NCBI RefSeq assembly: GCF_003989665.1
Contig: NZ_RZIJ01000031.1
Location: 1 to 64,000, forward strand
Direction of reading: 5' to 3'
Source: Azospirillum doebereinerae
GTDB taxonomy: Bacteria > Pseudomonadota > Alphaproteobacteria > Azospirillales > Azospirillaceae
DNA length: 64,000 nucleotides
The notes beneath the pieces were generated by a model that ran no database searches, was not told where the DNA came from, and worked only from the letters and a program-made list of their open reading frames with translations. Below, one piece after another: positions 16,427-23,709 of this stretch (positions are counted from its first letter, which is position 1; each line of letters begins with the position of its first letter). The translations under genes were made by a program, and so were the position numbers.

Positions 16427-17425
16427 TTACTTGACGGCCGACTTGCGGTTCAGGTTGTGGTGTGCCTCGATGTAGCGGACGGTGCCCGACTTGGAGCGCA
16501 TGATCACCGAGTGGGTGTAGGCGCCGCCGGGGAAGCGGCGGACGCCCTTCAGCATGGCGCCGTCGGTCACGCCGGTGGCGGCGAACATCACGTTGCCGCG
16601 CGCCAGCTCGTGCAGGCTGTACTTCTTGTTGAGGTCGGTCACGCCCCACTTGGCGGCGCGGGCCTTCTCGTCGTCGTTGCGGAACAGCAGACGGCCCTGG
16701 AACTGGCCGCCGATGCAGCGCAGCGCGGCGGCCGCCAGCACGCCTTCCGGCGCGCCGCCCGAGCCGACATACATGTCGACGCCGGTGCCGGCCTGGCTGG
16801 TGGCGATCACGCCCGACACGTCGCCGTCGTTGATCAGCATGATGCGGGCGCCGGCCTCGCGGACCCGCGCGATCAGCTCGGCGTGGCGCGGACGGTTGAG
16901 GATGCAGACCAGCAGCTCCTCGACCTCGGTGCCCTTGGCCTTGGCCAGGGCCTTGAGGTTGTTGGCGGGCGTCTCGTCGAGGTCGACGAGGTTGTCCGGC
17001 AGGCCGGCGCCGACGGCGATCTTGTCCATGTAGACGTCGGGGGCGTTCAGGAAGCCGCCCTCCTCGGCCATGGCGATGACGGCCAGCGAGTTCGGGCCGC
17101 CGGTGGCGCAGATGGTGGTGCCTTCCAGCGGATCGAGCGCGATGTCGACCTTGGGGCCGCTGCCGATGCCGGCGCCGACCTTCTCGCCGATGTAGAGCAT
17201 CGGCGCCTCGTCGCGCTCGCCCTCGCCGATCACCACGGTGCCGTCGATGTAGAGCGTGTTCAGCGCCTGACGCATCGCGTCGACGGCGGCCTGGTCGGCG
17301 AGCTTCTCGTCGCCGCGGCCCATCAGCAGCGAGGCCGACAGGGCCGCCGCCTCGGTGACGCGGACGGCTTCCAGCGCCAGGTTCCGGTCCATGTTGGACA
17401 GATCGACATGCGTGGACGTAGACAT
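16427..17425 (-). CDS. glpX: Class II fructose-1,6-bisphosphatase
   Basis: A 332-residue GlpX enzyme that hydrolyses fructose 1,6-bisphosphate in gluconeogenesis and the Calvin cycle. Motifs seen are GEGERDEAPMLYIGEKVG (metal-binding acidic loop), DPLEGTTICATGGPNSLAVIAM (the phosphatase DPLEGT signature), and GSGGAPEGVLAAAAL near the substrate site. A GGGGGAG box precedes the ATG. It is the last gene of a three-gene operon after hom, with an 81-base gap. Confidence 0.95.
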   Translation of the reverse strand: MSTSTHVDLSNMDRNLALEAVRVTEAAALSASLLMGRGDEKLADQAAVDAMRQALNTLYIDGTVVIGEGERDEAPMLYIGEKVGAGIGSGPKVDIALDPLEGTTICATGGPNSLAVIAMAEEGGFLNAPDVYMDKIAVGAGLPDNLVDLDETPANNLKALAKAKGTEVEELLVCILNRPRHAELIARVREAGARIMLINDGDVSGVIATSQAGTGVDMYVGSGGAPEGVLAAAALRCIGGQFQGRLLFRNDDEKARAAKWGVTDLNKKYSLHELARGNVMFAATGVTDGAMLKGVRRFPGGAYTHSVIMRSKSGTVRYIEAHHNLNRKSAVK

Positions 17426-17506
17426 TCTGTGCTCCCCCCGACTCTGCGGTCGTATTAGGCGGTCGTGTTCAGTGAAGGACGTGCGAGTGTCCGGGCGTGC
17501 AAGTGT

Positions 17507-18814
17507 TCAGAACTGTTCGATGCGGATCATGCGCGGCGGCTCGACCACGGTGTCCTGCGCGGCGATGGTCGCGAGCGCCTTCTGCATGGCCGCCTCGTCG
17601 GTGTCGTGGGTGGTGAGGACCACCGGGACGGCTTCGCCCGGGGAACGGCCGCGCTGCAGGAACTGCTCCATGGAGACGTTCTGGTCGCGCATGGCCGCCG
17701 CGATATCCGCTATCACACCGGGACGGTCCACGACCATCAGGCGGACGTAGTACGACCCCCGGCGGGATTCCATAGGCGAGGGCGTGGCGGCCCCCAGCGC
17801 CCCGGCCGGAACGCCGAAGGTGGGGGTGGAGCGGCCGCGCGCGACGTCGATCAGGTCGGCGACCACGGCGGACGCGGTCGGGCCGGCGCCGGCGCCACGG
17901 CCGACGAACAGCACCCGGTCGGCGAAATCGGCCTGCGCCACCACGGCGTTGAACACCCCGTCCACCGAGGCGATCGGCGCCGATTTCGGCACCATGCAGG
18001 GATGGACGCGCTGCTCGATCCCGGCGTCGGTGCGCCGCGCGATGCCCAGCAGCTTGATGCGGAAACCGAGCTGGTCGGCGTAGTCGAAATCGACCGCCGA
18101 CACGTGGCGGATGCCCTCGATGTGGACCGAGCCGAAATCGACCGGCGTGCCGAAGGCGACCGAGGCCAGCACCGCCAGCTTGTGCGCCGCGTCGACCCCG
18201 TCGATGTCGAAGCTGGGGTCGGCCTCGGCGTAGCCCAGCGCCTGCGCGTCGGCCAGCACGTCCGCGAAGTCGCGGCCGGTGGTGCGCATCTCGGTCAGGA
18301 TGTAGTTGCAGGTGCCGTTGAGGATGCCGTGGATCTCGGTGACCCGGTTGCCGGCCAGCCCCTCGCGCAGCCCCTTGATGATCGGGATGCCGCCGGCCAC
18401 CGCCGCCTCGAAGGCGACGGTCAGGCCCTTGCCCTCGGCCTTCAGCGCGATCTCGGTGCCGTGGACGGCCAGCAGCGCCTTGTTGGCGGTGACGACGTGC
18501 TTGCCGGTCTCCAGCGCGGTGGCGACGGTGTCGCGCGCCGGGCCTTCCGACCCGCCGATCAGCTCGACCACCAGATCGGCGTCGGGATCGGCGGCCAGCG
18601 CCACCGGATCGTCGTACCAGCGGACCGCCGACAGGTCGACGCCACGGTCCTTGCCCCTGGAACGGGCGCTGACCGCGACCACCTCGATGCGGCGGCCGCA
18701 GCGCTGCTCGATCAGCGCGCCTTGCGCCGCCAGCAGCTTCAGGACGCCGGCGCCGACGGTGCCGAGGCCTGCGACCGCGATCTTCAGGGGGGCGGCTTTG
18801 GGGGCTTGCGGCAT
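17507..18814 (-). CDS. hom: Homoserine dehydrogenase
   Basis: A 435-residue NAD(P)-dependent enzyme that reduces aspartate semialdehyde to homoserine, the branch to threonine and methionine. Residues 10-30 form the Rossmann motif GLGTVGAGV; the catalytic domain contains TANKALLAVHG and the signature AVAGGIPIIKGLREGLAGN...GILNGTCNYIL. The C-terminal 80 residues are an ACT domain (YVRLMVVDRPGVIADIAAAM), the usual site of threonine feedback inhibition. Its ATG overlaps the stop of the aminotransferase by one base (TGATG), so the two are coupled. Confidence 0.95.
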   Translation of the reverse strand: MPQAPKAAPLKIAVAGLGTVGAGVLKLLAAQGALIEQRCGRRIEVVAVSARSRGKDRGVDLSAVRWYDDPVALAADPDADLVVELIGGSEGPARDTVATALETGKHVVTANKALLAVHGTEIALKAEGKGLTVAFEAAVAGGIPIIKGLREGLAGNRVTEIHGILNGTCNYILTEMRTTGRDFADVLADAQALGYAEADPSFDIDGVDAAHKLAVLASVAFGTPVDFGSVHIEGIRHVSAVDFDYADQLGFRIKLLGIARRTDAGIEQRVHPCMVPKSAPIASVDGVFNAVVAQADFADRVLFVGRGAGAGPTASAVVADLIDVARGRSTPTFGVPAGALGAATPSPMESRRGSYYVRLMVVDRPGVIADIAAAMRDQNVSMEQFLQRGRSPGEAVPVVLTTHDTDEAAMQKALATIAAQDTVVEPPRMIRIEQF

Positions 18815-20088
18815 CAGGCTTTCGCTTTCTCGGAGTCCAGGAGTTCGGCGCGGGCGGCGGGATCCTTGCTGGCGGCGGCGCCGCCGGCGTTGGACCGGAA
18901 GAAGTCCTTGATGTTGCGGGTCGCCTGGCGGATGCGGTGGACGTTCTCCACCATCGCCAGACGGACGTGGCCGTCGCCGTATTCGCCGAAGCCGATGCCG
19001 GGCGCGACCGCGACCTCGGCCTCCTGCAGCAGCAGCTTGGAGAACTCCAGCGAGCCCAGATGGGCGAATTGCGGCGGGATCGGCGCCCAGGCGAACATCG
19101 AGGCCGACGGGCTCGGCACCTCCCAGCCGGCGGCGGCCAGCCCCTCGATCATCACGTCGCGGCGCTGCCGGTACATGTCGCGGACCTGCTGCACGCAGTC
19201 CTGCGGGCCGTTCAGCGCGGCGGTCGCGGCGACCTGGATCGGCGTGAAGGCGCCGTAGTCGAGGTAGGACTTGATGCGGGCCAGCGCGGTGATCAGCGTC
19301 TTGTTGCCCGACGCGAAGCCGATGCGCCAGCCGGCCATCGAATAGGTCTTCGACATCGAGGTGAACTCGACCGCGATCTCGCGCGCCTCGGGGATCTCCA
19401 GGATCGAGGGCGGCGGCTCGCCGTCGAAGAAGATCTCGGCGTAGGCCAGATCGGACAGGATGTAGATGCCGTGCTTGCGGCAGAACTCGACGATCGGGCG
19501 GTAGAAGTCCAGCCCGACCACCTCGGCGGTCGGGTTCGACGGGTAGTTCAGCACCAGCGCCAGCGGCTTGGGCACGCTGTGGCGCACGGCGCGCTCCAGC
19601 ATGATCATGAAGCTGTCGATGTCGGTCGAGGCGCCGTTCTCCATGCCCACCGGCAGGTGGCGCACCGAGGCGCCGGCCAGGATGAAGCCGAAGGGGTGGA
19701 TCGGGTAGCTGGGATTCGGCACCAGGATGATGTCGCCCGGGCTGGTGATCGCCTGGGCGAGGTTGGCCAGCCCCTCCTTCGACCCGATGGTGACGATGGT
19801 CTCCGTCTCGGGGTCGATGTCGACGTTGAAGCGGCGCTTGTAATAGGCGGCGTGCGCCTTGCGCAGGCCGGGGATGCCGCGCGAGTTCGAGTAGCGGTGC
19901 GTCTTGGGATCGCGCACGGCCTCGACCAGCTTGTCGACGATGTGCTGCGGGGTCGCCTGGTCGGGATTGCCCATGCCGAGGTCGATGATGTCCGCGCCGT
20001 TAGCTCGGGCTCGTGCCTTCATCGCGTTCACCTCGGCGAACACGTAGGGGGGAAGGCGCTTGATGCGATGGAATTCGGTGTTGGACAT
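18814..20088 (-). CDS. Class I PLP aminotransferase (AlaC / LL-DAP aminotransferase type)
   Basis: A 424-residue fold-type I aminotransferase. The substrate-binding start is DLGMGNPDQATP; the PLP lysine lies in SMSKTYSMAGWRIGFASG; LNYPSNPTAE carries the Asn that contacts the cofactor. Enzymes of this subgroup are annotated either as alanine transaminase AlaC or LL-diaminopimelate aminotransferase; sequence alone does not decide. Its operon with hom points to aspartate-family amino acids. MSNTEFHR at 20088 is the start; the frame extends 22 codons upstream with no ribosome site. Confidence 0.9.
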   Translation of the reverse strand: MSNTEFHRIKRLPPYVFAEVNAMKARARANGADIIDLGMGNPDQATPQHIVDKLVEAVRDPKTHRYSNSRGIPGLRKAHAAYYKRRFNVDIDPETETIVTIGSKEGLANLAQAITSPGDIILVPNPSYPIHPFGFILAGASVRHLPVGMENGASTDIDSFMIMLERAVRHSVPKPLALVLNYPSNPTAEVVGLDFYRPIVEFCRKHGIYILSDLAYAEIFFDGEPPPSILEIPEAREIAVEFTSMSKTYSMAGWRIGFASGNKTLITALARIKSYLDYGAFTPIQVAATAALNGPQDCVQQVRDMYRQRRDVMIEGLAAAGWEVPSPSASMFAWAPIPPQFAHLGSLEFSKLLLQEAEVAVAPGIGFGEYGDGHVRLAMVENVHRIRQATRNIKDFFRSNAGGAAASKDPAARAELLDSEKAKA

Positions 20089-20206
20089 GGCGACGCTCCG
20101 GAAGACCACTCCGGTCACGCCACGAACCCAATTACCCTGCGGACCGGGACCCACCTTCTACCGCCGGGACGCGGCGGAAGCGAGGCAAATCTCGCGGGAA
20201 AAGCGG

Positions 20207-20671
20207 TCACGGCGCCGCGTCGCCCCCGCCCGGCTTGCGCCAGAGGCGTTCCTGGTCGAAATCGAAGGGGATGTCGGTCAGGGTCTCCCGGGCGAAGGCC
20301 ATCACCCGCCGCAGATCCGATTCGGTGAAGGGCTTGCGCAGGATGTGCAGGGGGCCGGTGCGGATGGCCTGGGCCAGATCCTCGCCCTGGAGGTTCGCGG
20401 ACACGAAGATCGACAGGATGTTCCAGCGTTCCCGCAGGGTGCAGGACAACGAAATGCCGTCCGGTCCCGGACCGAGCCGGATGTCGAGCAGCGCGAAATC
20501 CGGCCGCGCGCCGGATTCGATCCCGGCTTCGATCAGGGCGAACGCCTCCGCCGCGTCCCCGGCGGCGATCACCGCGTGGCCCCAGGATTCCAGCAGTTCG
20601 GCGGTCGTCAGCCGGAGGAGGGCGTCGTTCTCCACGATCAGGACGGTGGATGTTTCGCTGTTGGTCGGCAC
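20207..20671 (-). CDS. Single-domain response regulator
   Basis: A 154-residue receiver protein with no output domain. It starts at a GTG (20671) preceded by GAGG. The acidic pocket is E14/D16 (VENDALL), the phosphoacceptor is D63 (LLDIRLG), a Ser is at the switch position (FVSAN), and the conserved lysine is K113 (LRKPF). All residues for phosphorylation are present, so it is probably a phosphate sink or CheY-like relay. A longer frame upstream is not supported. The next gene upstream is a degenerate paralogue. Confidence 0.85.
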   Translation of the reverse strand: MPTNSETSTVLIVENDALLRLTTAELLESWGHAVIAAGDAAEAFALIEAGIESGARPDFALLDIRLGPGPDGISLSCTLRERWNILSIFVSANLQGEDLAQAIRTGPLHILRKPFTESDLRRVMAFARETLTDIPFDFDQERLWRKPGGGDAAP

Positions 20672-21023
20672 CCTGGACCTCGCGCTGGAACAAAGGGGCA
20701 AAGCCGCCGCCCCGTTTTTCCCGTATTGGCCCCACGGGTGCCCGCGATGGCAAGCGACAATCGCCGCCATTTCCACAAAAAATTTATTGGAATTGTTCGA
20801 AACCCGGCCATCTGACAGGGACCCGAACGGTCGTCGCGCATTCCAGGGTTTCGGACGTGAGCAAATTCCGCGCGTGCCGCTCAGGCCCTGGGCCGCTTCG
20901 GGGGGGGGGGCGCCTCGGCGTTGGGAGCGTCCTTTCAAACATGTGCGCCGCAGAAGCGTGGACGGCCAGCGGCCCGAGGCCGGGGTTCCGAAAACAGGCA
21001 TTCTCGGACACTCTCGGGAAGGC
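20672..21023. other. Spacer with poly-G tract
   Basis: A 352-base gap between two receiver genes. It contains an AT-rich patch near 20776-20800, a likely promoter for the gene at 20671, and an 11-base G run at 20900-20910 that is prone to sequencing or replication slippage. No gene is seen. Confidence 0.5.
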
Positions 21024-21425
21024 TCAGGACGTGCATGAGTCATGGATGGCTCGGTTGCGGGCAATGGCTTGAACAATCGCCGCGTGAAGAGCGTCCGGAG
21101 AGCAGGGCATTTCCAGGACCGTCCCGTCGCCTTGGCGCTGACGGAGCAAGCCGGGATCCTCGGTGATGCTGAGCGCCGGGATTGGGTGGCCGACTTCCGC
21201 TTCAACCCGGCTCGCGACCTGGGCGCCGGTGTTCCGATCGGTCTGCGGGGAGATCAGCATCACATCGGGATGCACCCCCTCCTCTTGGATCGCCTGGAGG
21301 ATGTCGTCGGGCCGGTCGCCCGAGACGACGTGGCATCCCCAACTTTCCAACAAGGCTTCAACGCTCAGCCGCAGGATCGCGTTGCCTTCGAACACCACGA
21401 CGACAGCGCCCTCGATCGTATCCAC
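21024..21425 (-). CDS. Degenerate receiver-domain (pseudo-receiver) protein
   Basis: A 133-residue protein starting at GTG 21425 after an AAGGA box. It aligns along its whole length with the neighbouring response regulator: both share xLRLxxxxLLESWG, a following PD, and the same helix pattern. The chemistry is gone: the acidic pair is EGN in place of END, the phosphoacceptor position is Ser59 (VMLISPQT), and the lysine position is Met106 (LEMPC). It cannot be phosphorylated in the usual way. It is divergent from the BLUF gene and probably acts as a protein-interaction module. Confidence 0.78.
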   Translation of the reverse strand: MDTIEGAVVVVFEGNAILRLSVEALLESWGCHVVSGDRPDDILQAIQEEGVHPDVMLISPQTDRNTGAQVASRVEAEVGHPIPALSITEDPGLLRQRQGDGTVLEMPCSPDALHAAIVQAIARNRAIHDSCTS

Positions 21426-21696
21426 GGCGGATCCTTCCGTTGATGAACAGCGCGTTTGAGGGATTTGCCTTGCCCATTCCATGGCAAGGGCTTTTCCATG
21501 CGCCCAACGGCGGAGCCCGTCATTAACCTGTGACAGACCATGACCTTCGTCCGATGGCGGGACCATCCATCCTTGCCGAACCAAGACGTTGCCCTGCCCT
21601 TGGCTCTTTATCGGCTGGAAACGCCCGGGAAACTCTCCGTTTTTGAACGACGAAACCTACATCCCTTGCCCAAGAGGAATCCTGTCGGAGGCGGTG

Positions 21697-22119
21697 ATGC
21701 TGTTGACTTTATCGTACGTAAGCGTTGCACGCAGACCGGTGCATTCAAAGGAACTGGCTGAGCTTGCTGAAAAATATCGAAGGAACAATGCACGAAACGA
21801 TATAACCGGAATGCTTCTTTATCACGACCTAAGGTTTATGCAGGTCATCGAAGGACCAATGTCCAACATAAGAACTCTTTTCGAGAATATCAAAAGCGAC
21901 CCGCTGCACGATCAGATCCTCAAAATTTTCGAGGACCCCATTCAGAACCGGGAATTCTTGAACTGGAGCCTTGGGGTGGTGAACGGCTCCAGCCTCGGGC
22001 TGGAGGATCAGACCCTTCTGAACCGCTTCCTGGAGGACGCGGGCGCCCAACCGACCACGCCTGGGTTGGCCGGACAAGGCAGCCGGATGCTGAGGCATTT
22101 CCGGAACGCCATGCTGTAA
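21697..22119 (+). CDS. BLUF-domain blue-light photoreceptor
   Basis: A 140-residue short BLUF protein that binds FAD and senses blue light. The four key residues can be aligned with AppA: Tyr7 (LSYVSVA), Asn31 (NNARNDITGMLLY), Gln49 (RFMQVIEGP) and Trp90 (FLNWSLGV). The flavin-contacting loops NDITGMLLY and MQVIEGP are standard. The C-terminal 40 residues (LLNRFLEDAG...LRHFRNAML) are the usual helical cap, with no enzymatic output, so it must signal through a partner. A GGAGG box precedes the ATG at 21697; upstream in-frame codons lack one. It is divergent from the pseudo-receiver gene. Confidence 0.88.
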   Translation: MLLTLSYVSVARRPVHSKELAELAEKYRRNNARNDITGMLLYHDLRFMQVIEGPMSNIRTLFENIKSDPLHDQILKIFEDPIQNREFLNWSLGVVNGSSLGLEDQTLLNRFLEDAGAQPTTPGLAGQGSRMLRHFRNAML

Positions 22120-22237
22120 CGGGGGTTGGCGGCCCCGCTCGAGTCGGCGGCGTGCGCGGGCCGGCCTCGACATCCGCGCAAGACCTCGACACGGAGGCTG
22201 GAAGCGGTCGCATGGACACCGGCGGGGGGCCAAAAGA

Positions 22238-22271
22238 AAAAGCCTTGGAACCGTTGGGTTCCAAGGCTTTT
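22238..22271. terminator. Bidirectional terminator
   Basis: A perfect 15-bp stem (AAAAGCCTTGGAACC / GGTTCCAAGGCTTTT) with a 4-base loop. On the minus strand it is followed by TCTTTTGG and would have ended the original tRNA-Pro transcript. On the plus strand it ends the BLUF transcript. Confidence 0.85.
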
Positions 22272-22287
22272 CCGATCCATCCGGAAC

Positions 22288-22333
22288 TGGTCGGAGCGAC
22301 AGGATTTGAACCTGCGACCCCCAGACCCCCAGG
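22288..22333 (-). repeat. tRNA-Pro 3' fragment, probable attachment site
   Basis: The minus strand reads from the anticodon loop (CTGGGGG) through the T-arm GGTTCAAATCC to the acceptor 3' strand and an encoded CCA, matching the 3' half of tRNA-Pro(GGG). The expected 5' half, with D-arm and 5' anticodon stem, is absent to the right, where unrelated AT-richer DNA begins. This is the pattern left by an element that integrated into a tRNA gene. Chromosome should lie to the left and the element to the right. Confidence 0.75.
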
Positions 22334-22519
22334 CTTGCGTGTGACTGCTAAGGTATTGAAATTGAAAAAGAGTACAGCCTAAAAAATCTGCCGATTGGGA
22401 GCGAGTTCTGCCCAATTCCCCAAACGAACTCCCAAACCGATTCATGCCTTCCCCGTCCCTATGTTCAAAGGGACGGGTACTCGGATAATATCATCGCATA
22501 GTAGCGAGACGAGGGCTTA

Positions 22520-23415
22520 ATGCGCGCGCAGCTTGCCAGCATTTTCGGCATGATCGGAGCGATGAGCATGACGGCTCAGGCTGTCGCCTGGGCGCTCGCC
22601 TCCAGCATCACGTTTCAGGCGCTAAGCACCCTTATGAAGATGCTGGGCGCCTCCCTGCCTCCTCTGGAAATCGCCTTTGTCCGGGGCGCCGCCGCCCTGG
22701 TGCTGGTCGCGGTGACGTGGCAGGCCTTGCGCGACCTCCGATCCCTGCCGGATCCGAATATCCACCTTCTGCGTGCCGGCCTGGGCACGGTCGCGTTGCT
22801 GTGCAGCGTCTATGCCCTCTCCACCAAGCTGCCGTTGGCGCTGGTCTCGATCATCCTCTACAGTCGCATCCTGATGATGATCCCGCTCGCGCGTGTCACG
22901 CTGGGCGAGCGGGCTGGACCAGCACTGTGGGCCGCGACGCTGATCGGATTCGGTGGAGTCGTGCTGGCGGTGTCTCCAAGCCTTACCCTGCCCGACCAAC
23001 TCCTCGGCGTGGCGGCGATGATCGCGGCGGCGGTGACCTCGGCCGGCTCTCAGCTCGCGGTCCGCCGCCTGACCCTGACCACGCCCAGCTCCGTGATCGT
23101 CGCCGCGTATGCCGCTCTCAGCACCCTGCTGCTGGTGGTGCCGGCCGCATGGGTGTGGGTGACCCCGACGCTGGCCGAGGCGGGTGGCCTGCTGGGGATC
23201 GGGCTGTTCGGCATGGCCGCGCTGTACTGCACCGCCCAGGCCTATCGATTCGCCCCGGCCACCATCGTGGCGCCACTCAGCTTTATCGAGATCCCGCTGG
23301 CCGCTGCCTTGGACTACAGCCTATGGGGCAGCCGCCGACATGGCAGACGGTGGTTGGCGCCGCTGTGATCGTTGCCGCCACCTATGGCGTGACCACGATC
23401 AACCGTCGGCGCTGA
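22520..23415 (+). pseudogene. EamA/DMT family permease, frameshifted
   Basis: An inner-membrane drug/metabolite transporter with ten predicted helices in two EamA repeats (AQAVAWALASSITFQALSTLMK opening; MIAAAVTSAGSQLAVRRLT starting the second half). The frame runs normally to 23328, then ends early at 23368 after a basic tail. Shifting one base at the GGGG run 23325-23328 restores the expected last helix (PTWQTVVGAAVIVAATYGV) and ends at 23415 with INRRR. One missing G explains it: either a real mutation or a homopolymer error. The substrate is unknown. It lies just inside the tRNA-Pro fragment. Confidence 0.8.
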
Positions 23416-23709
23416 TGGCCGAGACAGCGGCTTTGTGCCAAAACCAGACATGGCTGCGAATCTGAAGGCCAAGTGATTTCCCGAAAACCTGGCCGATAAG
23501 CACGCCTCTGGAAAATCGTTAATCTGGGGTTTGCGAAAATTCTAATTTATTTAAGAAACAGTCACGTCGATAGTTTAACATATATACTAACCCTGCAAAA
23601 ATTTGACGGGAAATGAATTTAATCGTGTTTTCTGTTGAGTTATTTATTTTAAAAGAATTAGTATAAAATTCTGTAATTTCGCTTCAGAATTCAATTATAG
23701 GATATAGCA

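Noticed and set aside
20900..20910. Poly-G tract as a phase-variation switch
   Set aside because: It lies in a spacer about 230 bases from the nearest start codon and in no gene, so a switching role is not supported.
22288..22333. A functional tRNA-Pro gene
   Set aside because: The acceptor 5' strand, D-arm and 5' anticodon stem are missing, so it cannot fold as a tRNA.
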